Part shown: positions 8,179 through 17,507 of the stretch, one piece after another | Layout: the number at the start of each line of letters is the position of its first letter | How positions within the stretch are numbered: the stretch's first letter is position 1 | NCBI GenBank assembly: GCA_951813085.1 | Contig: OX638348.1 | Coordinates: 3,915,627-3,979,626 of the forward strand | Length of the DNA: 64,000 nucleotides | Direction of reading: 5' to 3' | Origin: an uncultured Opitutaceae bacterium | GTDB taxonomy: Bacteria; Verrucomicrobiota; Verrucomicrobiia; Opitutales; Opitutaceae | Made by a program: the position numbers and the translations under genes | The notes under the pieces: model-generated | What the model was told of the DNA's origin: nothing | Database searches by the model: none | Seen by the model: the letters and a program-made list of their open reading frames with translations, nothing else

Positions 8179-9800
8179 GGATTATCTGAGACTTGCTCAA
8201 TCAGCTCCATCTTGTAGTTGAATAATTGAAAACTGAGTTCGCGCAGGTCATCAGGCGCTCGGTCGGTTGGTTCAGGACTATGTAGCCTGAGGGTGTTTTC
8301 ACCAGGCACTAGTGTAATCGGTATCGAATACGGGGCGCTGTAGCTGACGGGAAGCGACGTTTGCCAAGCCTGATTCCCATTGAGCTCCAAAATCAATGTC
8401 CGAGCGGAGATCGTTTTAGTATAGAAATGAATCGATGCGCGGATGGGAAGATCGCCTGGATTGCGATAAGTCAGTACGGAATCACCGCTGGACCAGATTC
8501 TATACAGATCGGGACCGCCCACCATCCGGTACCAGCCTTCGCCGAGTTTGATGTTTGAATAGCTTCCTTTTTCAGAGTCGAACGCCAGATCGGATCGTCC
8601 GACTATTTCGAATCGTTCCGCAGCTATGGGGATATGTAAGGAACTTATGCCTACGAATGTCGCTGAATTTAAAGCAATGAGTATGGGGAGAAAAATGCGC
8701 TTTCGAGAAAACAGCAGATTGAAAGCGATCGTAAGCGGTAGAACCACGCGTGGCACTGCTTTGAGCCCTTCCCAAACGGCGGGGCCTAGGATCAGCATTA
8801 GGATGGCGAAGATTACTCCGATTCGCCACCAAACGCGATTCGGCTTAGGTCGGGCGATCAAGTAGATTCCCTGCGCCAAAAAGGTCGCCAGCAAAATATA
8901 CTGGACCAGCATTTCGCTGCTAAAGCCGTATTCGCCAGCGGCCTTCAATATTTGTAGCGCAGAAGTAAACCAACCGACTAGGGGTAGATGGAAATTACCA
9001 TTTCCTAGCGGGTCTAAATTGCTGGCGTTCGAGGTGGATAGGAGATAACCGTGCCACAGGGCGAACGGGAGTGTCGCGATTAGAGCCTGAAGGCAGAAAA
9101 CCAGTGTTTGCTTGGATTTGGTTGCTGCGGGCTTCCAAAGCGCGGCGATGGCCAGCAAGTTGGTTTCTTTCCCGAGTCCTGCTAGACCCAGTACGCAGGA
9201 TCCAAGCCATGGACGCTTCGACTCGATAAGCGCTGCGCCGGCCAAAATAAGGAATAGGCTTGGACCATCTAGCAAGGCGTAGTTGAAGCTGTAGACTAAG
9301 CCCGCTGTGAAAAAGCAAGCGATGAAACGGATGGCATTCTGCCAGCAATTCGGAGGGAGCCATCTTAAGAGCAGCAATCCGGTGAGAAACCAAAACAAGG
9401 CGTTTTGGATGCTATAAGCTTGCAGTGACCAGTACGGGTCGCCCATGCCAAGAGCGTACGCGGTCCAAGAAAACAGGATACGTCGCGCTCGGTAGGTATG
9501 ATTGTCGAGAGCGTTTTCGATCTCTTCGCCAGTCGCCGTAGGTTCGAGCGCGAGCTGCGCATAGTACTGTCCATCATAGCCATGGCTGTCTCTGAGCGTG
9601 TAGTGAGGAGTTGATTTTAGCAGCTCGGTTGATTGCTCATGATTGTAGGCGCCAAACTGTGGGAGAACCGTGTAGCCGAAATTGGGGTGGTAGTAGTCGT
9701 ATGTCTTGAACGCCAATACCAGGAACGCTGCGATATACACTGCTCTTATCGCTTGAATATTGAGCTTATTGGGAATGAGGGAATTCGATGGTGCGTCCAT
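8175..9800 (-). CDS. Multi-pass membrane protein, GT-C glycosyltransferase-like
   Basis: The product of about 541 residues has a first hydrophobic helix near residue 20, a large periplasmic loop with RDSHGYDGQYYAQLA, then some ten more membrane segments. A soluble C-terminal region of about 150 residues looks like a beta-sandwich (TLVPGENTLRLHSPEP). The topology and acidic first loop resemble GT-C enzymes that use polyprenyl-phosphate sugars. I do not see an assigned family motif, so the function is inferred. The ATG at 9800 lies five bases after the ybeY stop; a TTG at 9809 overlapping that stop is the alternative. It is the last gene of the phoH-ybeY operon. Confidence 0.6.
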   Translation of the reverse strand: MDAPSNSLIPNKLNIQAIRAVYIAAFLVLAFKTYDYYHPNFGYTVLPQFGAYNHEQSTELLKSTPHYTLRDSHGYDGQYYAQLALEPTATGEEIENALDNHTYRARRILFSWTAYALGMGDPYWSLQAYSIQNALFWFLTGLLLLRWLPPNCWQNAIRFIACFFTAGLVYSFNYALLDGPSLFLILAGAALIESKRPWLGSCVLGLAGLGKETNLLAIAALWKPAATKSKQTLVFCLQALIATLPFALWHGYLLSTSNASNLDPLGNGNFHLPLVGWFTSALQILKAAGEYGFSSEMLVQYILLATFLAQGIYLIARPKPNRVWWRIGVIFAILMLILGPAVWEGLKAVPRVVLPLTIAFNLLFSRKRIFLPILIALNSATFVGISSLHIPIAAERFEIVGRSDLAFDSEKGSYSNIKLGEGWYRMVGGPDLYRIWSSGDSVLTYRNPGDLPIRASIHFYTKTISARTLILELNGNQAWQTSLPVSYSAPYSIPITLVPGENTLRLHSPEPTDRAPDDLRELSFQLFNYKMELIEQVSDNP

Positions 9801-9805
9801 TGGGT

Positions 9806-10288
9806 TCAATCAATCGCTATTCTGAATTGCGGAATTGCCTGGTGACGAGCCAAATTATCCATGGCGATCGACTCGGCGTTTCTCATAGAACGGCGCTGGG
9901 TGTCGGTTTCGTCATTGAATCCGCACAGGTGCAAATAGCCGTGAACGAGATAGAGCGCGAGCTCTTGAGAGAATTCAACTTGATTCGATTCTGAATATTC
10001 CAAGGCGACCTCGGGGCATACGCATATTTCCCCGGCGAGGTCTTCATCGCTATCGCCAGGAAAGGTGATTACATCGGTCGCGGTTGGGTCCTGCATGAAT
10101 TGCTCATGGATCCGAGATATTTCAGATTTGGATACGAATGCGATGGAGAGCTCTCCTCCCGGGGCATCGAATCCGCCAAATCGATCCAAGATTTCGAATA
10201 GGGCCTCTACTTGCTGTGGATCAGCGGTTAGACTAGGACAAAGGTTGCTAATTTGCGCTCGCTTCGACTCGTTCGGACTGTCGTTCAT
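9806..10288 (-). CDS. ybeY: Endoribonuclease YbeY (16S rRNA maturation / ribosome quality control)
   Basis: The zinc-binding signature is complete: LVHGYLHLCGFNDETD supplies the H-x3-H-x5 pattern, preceded by TDVITFPGD and GEICVCPE, which are typical for the family. The length of 160 residues is usual. The start ATG lies 41 bases inside the end of pgpH, so the two are probably translationally coupled. PhoH, PgpH-type HD protein and YbeY are neighbours in many bacteria, which supports all three calls. Confidence 0.95.
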   Translation of the reverse strand: MNDSPNESKRAQISNLCPSLTADPQQVEALFEILDRFGGFDAPGGELSIAFVSKSEISRIHEQFMQDPTATDVITFPGDSDEDLAGEICVCPEVALEYSESNQVEFSQELALYLVHGYLHLCGFNDETDTQRRSMRNAESIAMDNLARHQAIPQFRIAID

Positions 10289-12617
10289 TCGTCGGTTTTC
10301 TGCCGGAGGACGTTTCCTGTTCCTTGGATCCGGGATATGCGATGCGCGAGTGAAGCGAATTGATCAAGGTGAATATAAAGCTCTCCTTGATTTTGGCCAG
10401 TTCCGACATCGTGATAGCGCACTCGTCGAGCTGGCCATCGTCGATGTTGGAATTGAAAATGCGATCGACCAATTCCTCGATGTTCTGGGGAGTCACCTTG
10501 GGGAGGGATCGACTAGCCGCTTCGATTGAGTCAGCGAGAAGGATAACGGCGCTTTCCTTGAATTGCGGCTTCGGGCCGTCGTAGCGGTAAGTGGATTCCA
10601 GTACATTCGCCGACCCTGACTCGTCCTCGGACGCTTGCTGGACCGCCTTGTGATAGAAGTAGCGAATGAGGTTCGTCCCGTGATGCTGGCGTATGACATC
10701 GATTATAGGGCGCGGAAGCTTGTAGGTAAGGCCGAGGTCGACGCCTTCTTTCACGTGGCTCTTGATGACGAGGGCGCTGAATGAAGCTGTTTTCTCGTCA
10801 TGTGGATTGCGCCCATCCAGCTGGTTTTCGGTGAAGTACTCGGGCTTTACGAGCTTGCCAATATCGTGGAACATGCAGCTGACGCGGGCAAGGAGCGCAT
10901 TGCCTCGGATTGCATTGCAGGCGTTCTCCGCCAAATTCGCTACCATGAGACTATGGTGCCAGGTGCCCGGCGCTTCCAGCTGCATACGTCGCAATAGCGG
11001 ATGGTTGTAGTCACTCAATTCAAGCAGGGTAATATCGGTCGTGCGCTTGAAGAGCATTTCTAGAATGGGCAGTACGCCTACGATGACGATTCCTTGGACG
11101 AAGCCTGTTATCGCTGCAGCGAACACTTGTTGAATAATAGTATTTTGAGGCAAGCCATCCGCGAGATTGTAGAGGAGCGTGAACAAGGCGATGCAGACTC
11201 CGCTAGCGGACCCTGCGGTAACGACACGGCTGCGCTTGCGAATATTGCGACAGATGAAAATGGATACGCAGGAAGCGAGAAACGTCATCACCATCAAGTC
11301 CAGCCGATTGCCGAACATGACGGCGGAAAACAGGCTAACCACTAGCGCCGTGAGCAATCCAGGCCCGCTCCCCATCAAGATCGCGATAATCAGCGGGGCC
11401 AAGGTTGTGGGCGCGACATACGGAAGTATGGCGGAGGAGCTGCTGTCGTATAGAAATTGATCCAGATTCCCCAATTCGAAGCAAAGGCGTACGAGGGCGA
11501 GATTGGACACCACTACGAGCGCGAGTAGACCAAGTCGCCCATTGCTTTGCAGCGTTGCGCGATCTTCGAGTCTAATATAGAAGGTGGCTGCCGTAAGCAT
11601 CGCCATTACCATGAGGGCGCGTCCAAAAAGCTGATAATCGAGGGTGTCGACATCCTTTCCTCCTAGGTGGCGAATGTAGGCTAGATGCTGTTCGTGCTGC
11701 TCGGGCGTAACGCGTGTATTGGGTTCAATGATACTGGCGCCTCGTTCAACTGTGACGATTACGGGTTGAAGCGATTCGAGCATTTTCTGGCGCATAGCCA
11801 GAATCTCGGATTCATCGCGCATGAAATTGGGGCGTACGCCATCCCTGAACAAGCGATTGAAGGCGCTCGAAACTTGAGGGGGCACGTTCTCCGCATTCAG
11901 CGCGATGCGCAGGGAGGTAAGGGCGCCATCGGTGGACTCGAGGCTGCGCTGGCTCACCTCATTCCCTGTCTTAAAAAGCGCGATCGACTGCTCGCCAAAG
12001 TCGAAATTGGAATCTTCCTTGTCGTAGATACCGATTTTGTAGCTTTCTCGAAGGCTGATAAGTCCTGTTTCGATGAGATCGCGCCGCGTTTCGGCATCGG
12101 AAAATTCGAGGATAGTGGTCAGGTCCGCTTCCGATAGTCGGTAGCCATTCTTCTGATTGAAGGACTCGGTTATATTGAGGATATACTCTTGGGCCGCATT
12201 GGCGGACAGGTCTTCTTCGATCGCGGCAAACTTGTCCATTTCATCCAGCAGCTCATTCACGTGCCGGCTGAAGGTGTTGAAGTAGATCATATCGGTACGA
12301 TATACGGGAGGGACCTCGGTCAGGAGCTGCTCTCGTTTCCGGTCTGTGAGGAGAGTGCTCTGGTAGGTGAAGTCTTCGGAGGCGACGATGCGGATGGTCG
12401 CTTCCTGGTTGGGTAGGAATTGGAAGCCGGACGGCTTGATGCCCATGAAGCTGGTTACGACGATCGCGGCTACCGTGATCCCGAAAATAGCGATAGAGAT
12501 AGCCCGGCTTTCCTCGAGGAAAATCAGGATGGATGAGGACGCTTCGGTTTTACGTTTCTTCCGCTTCTTCGGGAAAAAGCGTTTGAGGAGCGCTCTGAAC
12601 TGCTCAGAAAGAGGCAT
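10248..12617 (-). CDS. pgpH: 7TM-HD membrane phosphohydrolase, PgpH/YqfF type (probable c-di-AMP phosphodiesterase)
   Basis: The 789-residue protein begins with a very basic cytoplasmic tail (FFPKKRKKRK) and one membrane helix. An extracytoplasmic 7TMR-HDED domain follows, then seven membrane helices around residues 340-510. The C-terminal HDIG-type HD domain shows HHSLMVANLAE, FHDIGK, NPHDE and RQHHG. Listeria PgpH hydrolyses c-di-AMP; whether this lineage uses the same ligand is inferred. It is encoded between phoH and ybeY. Confidence 0.92.
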   Translation of the reverse strand: MPLSEQFRALLKRFFPKKRKKRKTEASSSILIFLEESRAISIAIFGITVAAIVVTSFMGIKPSGFQFLPNQEATIRIVASEDFTYQSTLLTDRKREQLLTEVPPVYRTDMIYFNTFSRHVNELLDEMDKFAAIEEDLSANAAQEYILNITESFNQKNGYRLSEADLTTILEFSDAETRRDLIETGLISLRESYKIGIYDKEDSNFDFGEQSIALFKTGNEVSQRSLESTDGALTSLRIALNAENVPPQVSSAFNRLFRDGVRPNFMRDESEILAMRQKMLESLQPVIVTVERGASIIEPNTRVTPEQHEQHLAYIRHLGGKDVDTLDYQLFGRALMVMAMLTAATFYIRLEDRATLQSNGRLGLLALVVVSNLALVRLCFELGNLDQFLYDSSSSAILPYVAPTTLAPLIIAILMGSGPGLLTALVVSLFSAVMFGNRLDLMVMTFLASCVSIFICRNIRKRSRVVTAGSASGVCIALFTLLYNLADGLPQNTIIQQVFAAAITGFVQGIVIVGVLPILEMLFKRTTDITLLELSDYNHPLLRRMQLEAPGTWHHSLMVANLAENACNAIRGNALLARVSCMFHDIGKLVKPEYFTENQLDGRNPHDEKTASFSALVIKSHVKEGVDLGLTYKLPRPIIDVIRQHHGTNLIRYFYHKAVQQASEDESGSANVLESTYRYDGPKPQFKESAVILLADSIEAASRSLPKVTPQNIEELVDRIFNSNIDDGQLDECAITMSELAKIKESFIFTLINSLHSRIAYPGSKEQETSSGRKPTNERQSERVEASAN

Positions 12618-12690
12618 ACGTGTTCGACGTGAGAATAATGAAAAGATTCAATTTCAACGAGCGGCGCAAACTAATCTTAAGGATTCCCGA

Positions 12691-13653
12691 TCAAGCGGGC
12701 TCCCCGTTTCGATAGGTGTCGTAGGCTTCGATGATCTTTTGGACGAGGTGGTGACGGACCACATCGCTAGACTGAAAAAAGTGGAAGTCTATGCCTTTCA
12801 GTGACTTGAGCACTTTCTTGATTTCGAGGAGCCCCGATGTCTTGGAACGGGGAATGTCGATTTGAGTAATATCGCCGGTGATGACCATTTTACTTTCATT
12901 TCCCAATCGCGTTAGGAACATCATCATCTGCTCGGGCGTGGTATTCTGGGCTTCATCCAGGATTATGAAGGAGTCGCTAAGCGTGCGTCCTCGCATATAG
13001 GCTAGGGGAGCGATTTCGATGACGCCTTTTTCGATGAGCTTGGTTACGTCATCTCGGTCCATCATGTCGTAAAGAGCGTCGTATAAAGGTCTTAGGTAAG
13101 GAAGGATCTTTTCGTGAAGGTCTCCTGGCAAGAAACCTAAGGTCTCGCCGGCCTCTACGGCTGGGCGGCTTAAAATGAGCCGTTTTATGCTTCCGTCCAT
13201 GAGCTTGGAGACCGCGGCCGCCATCGCCAGGTAGGTTTTGCCTGTCCCCGCCGATCCGATTCCGAACACAATGTCGTTCTCGAAAATGGAGCGGAGGTAC
13301 TGCTTTTGACCGAGCGTTTTCGGAACGATCGTCGATCGCCGCGTCTTGACCATGCAGCTTTCATCGAAAAGGGACTCCAGCTCGTCCAGACGATCTTCCT
13401 CCACGCCAGAAACGATGTTTTCGAAATCGGATTTTCTTATTCTAAGCCCCTGATCCCGAGCTGTTTGCAGAAAAGAGAATACAGTCTCAACCTTGTTTAT
13501 AGAGGCTTCCTCTCCGTCTACCTGCAACCAACCATCGCGCGTAACGATGCGCGCGTCCAATTTGGATTCGACGAGTCGAAGATTGTCTTTGTTTCCGCAG
13601 TATAGCTGAGAGAGCTGACGCGGATTATCGAAGTGTAGTTTGCGTGTCCCCAT
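12691..13653 (-). CDS. phoH: PhoH-like ATPase
   Basis: The 320-residue protein has Walker A GSAGTGKTYLA near residue 137 and Walker B FIILDEAQNTTPEQ near residue 232. Also present is the SRPAVEAGE block typical of PhoH/YbeZ proteins. These ATPases work with YbeY in rRNA processing and RNA decay; the operon places both a few kilobases apart. The start lies 36 bases after the HIT gene. No Shine-Dalgarno sequence is visible. Confidence 0.95.
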   Translation of the reverse strand: MGTRKLHFDNPRQLSQLYCGNKDNLRLVESKLDARIVTRDGWLQVDGEEASINKVETVFSFLQTARDQGLRIRKSDFENIVSGVEEDRLDELESLFDESCMVKTRRSTIVPKTLGQKQYLRSIFENDIVFGIGSAGTGKTYLAMAAAVSKLMDGSIKRLILSRPAVEAGETLGFLPGDLHEKILPYLRPLYDALYDMMDRDDVTKLIEKGVIEIAPLAYMRGRTLSDSFIILDEAQNTTPEQMMMFLTRLGNESKMVITGDITQIDIPRSKTSGLLEIKKVLKSLKGIDFHFFQSSDVVRHHLVQKIIEAYDTYRNGEPA

Positions 13654-13688
13654 AAAAGTGAAGGAGGCAAAATAGGATTCGAACCTGC

Positions 13689-14180
13689 TTAGTCCAGCTT
13701 TTCACGCACGTTCGTCAGATGCTCCCACATCGCCTCTAGGGACTGGGGAAGGACCCGGGTCGAGCCGACAACAGGCATGAAATTGGTGTCGCCTGTCCAG
13801 CGAGGGACCACGTGCTGATGCAGGTGCCGTGGGATGCCGGCTCCGCCTGCTTCGCCGATATTGATGCCAATATTGAAGCCATTGGGCTTCAGGGCGGCGG
13901 TTAGGATTCGCTTCGCCTTGATGGTCGTGTTGAGGAAACACAGGCGTTCATCTTCGGTAAGATCTTCGATGTCAGGCACTTCTCGATAAGGCAGAATCAA
14001 TAAATGACCGGCATTGTAAGGGTAGCGATTCATGAGGATGAAGCTATGGAGCTCTCTTGATACGATTAGCGAGGCTTTGTCGTCATCGGACTTCGGAAGG
14101 TCCACGAAGGGCCGGCGGTCCTTGGGCGACTTTTCCTGGGCCACGTACTCCATTCTCCAATAGGCGTGCAGATTCTCCAT
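13689..14180 (-). CDS. HIT-family nucleotide hydrolase
   Basis: The histidine triad motif is HLHQHVVPRW (H-x-H-x-H) near residue 115. The region before it, FILMNRYPYNAGHLLILP, matches the HIT fold. These enzymes cleave dinucleoside polyphosphates or adenylated substrates such as Ap4A. The 163-residue length is usual for bacterial members. It heads the minus-strand operon running through phoH, pgpH and ybeY and is divergent from waaA. Confidence 0.9.
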   Translation of the reverse strand: MENLHAYWRMEYVAQEKSPKDRRPFVDLPKSDDDKASLIVSRELHSFILMNRYPYNAGHLLILPYREVPDIEDLTEDERLCFLNTTIKAKRILTAALKPNGFNIGINIGEAGGAGIPRHLHQHVVPRWTGDTNFMPVVGSTRVLPQSLEAMWEHLTNVREKLD

Positions 14181-14305
14181 AGATGGGGTCGAGACTGTTC
14201 CGTTCGCGGGTTCATGTCAAAGGCATCGCGCTTGGGCGGTTCCGATCGTCGCAATTGCGAATCCAGTGCTTGCATTCGTGTCGCAAGCGCGATTCTAAGC
14301 GAGAG

Positions 14306-15601
14306 TTGTTTATCTGGTTCTACAGACTGATTTTCGCGCCTGTCGCCTTGATTCTCTCTCCGAAGTACCTTCTAAAAATGAAGCGAAGAGGCGGTTACGA
14401 GGGCTCGCTGGCGATGCGCTTGGGCATCGGCATCGAAGATTGGCCGACTACGGACGGCAAGCGCAGGGTCTGGATACAAGCCGTGAGTTTGGGGGAGATA
14501 CTGGTCGTCGAGGCATTGCTGCGTTCGCTCGCGGAGGATGACGGAATTGAAATTCTGCTGACAACGACGACAAGCACAGGGTATCGGTTGGCGACTGAAA
14601 AGTATTCAGATATTTGCGACAAAATAAGCTATTTTCCTCTGGATTTTTGGCCATTCTCCCGAAAATTCTGGAAGCGAATGCGTCCTGATTTAGCAATTTG
14701 CGCGGAAACGGAATTGTGGCCTGAGCATATGCAGCAAGCACGAAATGCGGGTATTCCTCTTTTGTTGGTGAACGCGCGACTTTCGGATCGATCCTACAAG
14801 TATGCCCTTCCATTGCGATGGATGTACCGAAAGCACTTGGGGGCGATTCGCAAGACGCTCGCTATATCTGATGAGGACGCAGAGCGTTTTAGAATGATTG
14901 GCGTTCCAGCGGATCGCATCGAAGTTATGGGAAACCTGAAGGTAGACGTATCGATTGGAAAACTACTGTCTCCCGAGGAGAAATCGGATATGAAGGCCTC
15001 TCTCGGCCTTGGGGATGGTTTCGTGCTGTTGGGGTCTTCGACTTGGCCGGGAGAGGAAGCAGCGCTGCTAGCTATTTTTAAGGAACTGCGCGGGAAGCTC
15101 GATCAGTGTCGTCTGCTAATTGTGCCCCGGCATGCGGAGCGTCGCGAAGAAATACGGTCATTGCTCGAGCAAGAAACCGGGGAGTTGACCTACGGATTCA
15201 AGTCGGAAGGCGTGAGTTCGGATCTTCGCGACATCCTGGTAGCGGACACCAGTGGAGAGCTCAGGCTGCTGACTCAGTTGTCGGACCTTGCGTTCGTAGG
15301 AAAGAGTCTATCACCGCATACGGAAGGCCAGACACCGATCGAGTGCGGGCTATTGGGTGTTCCGGTTGTATTTGGCCCCGGCATGGCTAACTTTAGGAGC
15401 GTACGAAGCGGTATGAGGGAGCAACGGGCAGCGCGTCAGGTGAGAGACGTTGCGTCGCTTCGAGCGGCCTTAATTGGGCTCGCCTTGGACGATTCTGCCC
15501 GCGCTGAGATGACTCGAAACCAGGGCGTATGGGCGACTCGTAGTAGAGGGAGCTTGCTCCGCGCGACGGAGGCGATTCTAGAGGAATTGGCCCAGCGCTA
15601 G
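14306..15601 (+). CDS. waaA: 3-deoxy-D-manno-octulosonic acid (Kdo) transferase
   Basis: This GT30 enzyme adds Kdo to lipid A precursor at the inner membrane, so an LPS-type outer membrane is expected. An N-terminal anchor (FYRLIFAPVALILSPKYLL) precedes RGGYEGSLAMRLG. WIQAVSLGEILVVEALL, ICAETELWPE and LLGSSTWPGEEAALL follow, all standard WaaA blocks. I chose the TTG at 14306 because it sits just before the anchor helix and leaves room for promoters. An open frame continues upstream to 14183, but that would leave two bases to the divergent HIT gene. The last motif is LSPHTEGQTPIECG. Confidence 0.9.
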   Translation: MFIWFYRLIFAPVALILSPKYLLKMKRRGGYEGSLAMRLGIGIEDWPTTDGKRRVWIQAVSLGEILVVEALLRSLAEDDGIEILLTTTTSTGYRLATEKYSDICDKISYFPLDFWPFSRKFWKRMRPDLAICAETELWPEHMQQARNAGIPLLLVNARLSDRSYKYALPLRWMYRKHLGAIRKTLAISDEDAERFRMIGVPADRIEVMGNLKVDVSIGKLLSPEEKSDMKASLGLGDGFVLLGSSTWPGEEAALLAIFKELRGKLDQCRLLIVPRHAERREEIRSLLEQETGELTYGFKSEGVSSDLRDILVADTSGELRLLTQLSDLAFVGKSLSPHTEGQTPIECGLLGVPVVFGPGMANFRSVRSGMREQRAARQVRDVASLRAALIGLALDDSARAEMTRNQGVWATRSRGSLLRATEAILEELAQR

Positions 15602-15680
15602 GAGGGAAGCGACACTTTCCGCCGATTCTGCTCGCGTTCCGCTTGACAGATTGCGAACTCATCCGATTTATACGCCTACT

Positions 15681-15920
15681 ATGGCAGAAAAAGAAGATAA
15701 GTGGTCAGATAACGCCGCCGGAAAATTTTACGTAGACGAACAGTGCATCGATTGTGATCTCTGTCGCGAGACGGCACCGGATTTCTTCACCCGTAACGAC
15801 GACGAAGCCTATTCGTTCGTGTACGCGCAGCCGAAGGACCAAGAAGGCATAGACCTCTGCATGGAGGCCCTAGAAGGCTGTCCGGTCGAGGCGATTGGCG
15901 ATGATGGCGACGAAAACTAG
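15681..15920 (+). CDS. Small single-cluster [4Fe-4S] ferredoxin
   Basis: The 79-residue acidic protein has CIDCDLC near the start and EGCPVEAI near the end, which gives a C-x2-C-x2-C ... C-P arrangement for one Fe-S cluster. It is an electron carrier; the partner is not visible nearby. The ATG at 15681 is preferred over a TTG ten codons upstream. A terminator follows at 15957. Confidence 0.9.
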   Translation: MAEKEDKWSDNAAGKFYVDEQCIDCDLCRETAPDFFTRNDDEAYSFVYAQPKDQEGIDLCMEALEGCPVEAIGDDGDEN

Positions 15921-15956
15921 AGTATTTCGCTTCTTTTTGTTGTAACGATTACGATC

Positions 15957-15983
15957 GCGTCCCAACCAGGGAGGCGCTTTTTT
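15957..15983 (+). terminator. Rho-independent terminator after the ferredoxin gene
   Basis: GCGTCCC pairs with GGGA-G-GCGC (one bulge) around the loop AACCA. Six T residues follow at 15978-15983. It reads rightwards and lies 37 bases past the ferredoxin stop. Confidence 0.7.
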
Positions 15984-16003
15984 GTGCCCGGATTCTGTCC
16001 CAT

Positions 16004-17479
16004 TTAATCCAGCCGTTTCCACATGTAGGGAGCGAAGAGGGCCAGGATCGCGTAGAGCTCCAATCTGCCCAGTATCATCAGGAGGGAAAGAAACAGCTTC
16101 GTGCGCGGATGGAACGGGGCGTAGGTTTGCGTGGGGCCTACCTCTGCGAAGCCAGGGCCGATGTTGAAGAAGCACGCGTGGACTGCGCTCAAATTCGTAT
16201 CCATAAGAAAGTAGGTTTCGAACAGGGACACCACTTGTACCGAGCCTAGGAAGATGGCGCCGGTAAGAATGAGGTACATTGCGATCTCGTTTGTGGCCTG
16301 TTCGCTTAGGACGCGATTGTTCATTCGGATCTGGCGCACCACGCGCGAGCGGAAGGAGCGTTCCACGGTAACGACGCACATGCGAAGCGCTACGATAACG
16401 CGATTCACCTTGATGCCCCCTGCGGTAGAGCCCGAGCAACCGCCTATGACCATGAGCACGAGCAGAAGAGATTGGGGTAGCGACGACCATTGAGCGAAGT
16501 CTTCGGTGGCGAAGCCAGTCGTGGTCATTATGGATACCGTCTGAAAAATGCTTGAACGGATAGCATGCCCAATTTCCTTGTCGGTTCCGTCCAATACGAT
16601 GACGGTCGCTACGGTAGCTGCGGAAAGGATCAATATGGCGAAGAAGGCTTTGAATTCGGTATTCTGCCCGATGCGTCGGATGCGACCGTTGATGGCGCTT
16701 AGGATAAGAGGGAAGCTGATCGCGCCGCAAATCATGAATACAATGCCGACCATCTCCACGGCACCGCTCTCGAAGGCGGCAATGCTTCCGCTTCGCGTGC
16801 TGAACCCACCGGTGGCCACGGTCGCGAACATGTGGCATACGGCGTCGAACCAATCCATACCTGCGATGCGGTAGCAGACTGCGCAGGCCAATGAGAGCCC
16901 TAGGTAGATATAAATGAGACGTAGGACCGTAGATTGAACGCGACTTTCCTCGAATTCCACCGTCGAACCTGACGCTTCGTTGGCGTACAGCAATTTTGCT
17001 CCAGCTCCGAGGAAGCCGAGTATTGCTACGAAGAATACAACCACTCCCATGCCGCCAATCCATTGGCTCAAGGCTCGCCAAAACAATAGACTGGCAGGAA
17101 GGCGTTCCAGATCCTCCAGGACGCTTGCGCCGGTCGTCGTGAGCCCTGAAACGCTTTCGAAAATAGCTCCCGAAATTCCGATTTGCGGCGTGAGTATCAG
17201 ATAGGGAATGCTTCCAAGAAGGCTCGATACGATCCAGCCTAGGCCTATGATGCTGAGAGCTTCCCTTCGAAAGAATCGATGAGTCGCGTTGCGACCGGTC
17301 CAGTATAGGAAGGCAGCAGTAAGCAACGAGGTGGCGATTGAGGCTACGAAGGCCTTGGTTGCCAAAGGACGTACGCTTTCCGAATCCAAAAAAGTGGATA
17401 CAGCGAGGCAGGTAGTGAACGCCAGCGCGAGAATGAGCAAGACCACGCTTAAGAGCCGGGCGACGAGAGCGAAATTCAT
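16004..17479 (-). CDS. trkH: Potassium uptake protein TrkH
   Basis: The 491-residue membrane protein has the repeated helix-pore-helix design of Trk/Ktr channels. Selectivity-filter-like segments include SGLTTTGASVLED, FATVATGGFSTRSG and VSIMTTTGFATEDF. It lets K+ through the inner membrane under control of TrkA, whose gene lies 28 bases upstream on the same strand. No damage is visible. Confidence 0.95.
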   Translation of the reverse strand: MNFALVARLLSVVLLILALAFTTCLAVSTFLDSESVRPLATKAFVASIATSLLTAAFLYWTGRNATHRFFRREALSIIGLGWIVSSLLGSIPYLILTPQIGISGAIFESVSGLTTTGASVLEDLERLPASLLFWRALSQWIGGMGVVVFFVAILGFLGAGAKLLYANEASGSTVEFEESRVQSTVLRLIYIYLGLSLACAVCYRIAGMDWFDAVCHMFATVATGGFSTRSGSIAAFESGAVEMVGIVFMICGAISFPLILSAINGRIRRIGQNTEFKAFFAILILSAATVATVIVLDGTDKEIGHAIRSSIFQTVSIMTTTGFATEDFAQWSSLPQSLLLVLMVIGGCSGSTAGGIKVNRVIVALRMCVVTVERSFRSRVVRQIRMNNRVLSEQATNEIAMYLILTGAIFLGSVQVVSLFETYFLMDTNLSAVHACFFNIGPGFAEVGPTQTYAPFHPRTKLFLSLLMILGRLELYAILALFAPYMWKRLD

Positions 17480-17507
17480 GGGAGCTAGTTTTAGAAAAAG
17501 CGACGGC

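Noticed and set aside
15870-17081. Long open frame (403 codons) on the minus strand over trkH
   Set aside because: It is a shifted frame of trkH, very rich in R/H/S and without family-like motifs.
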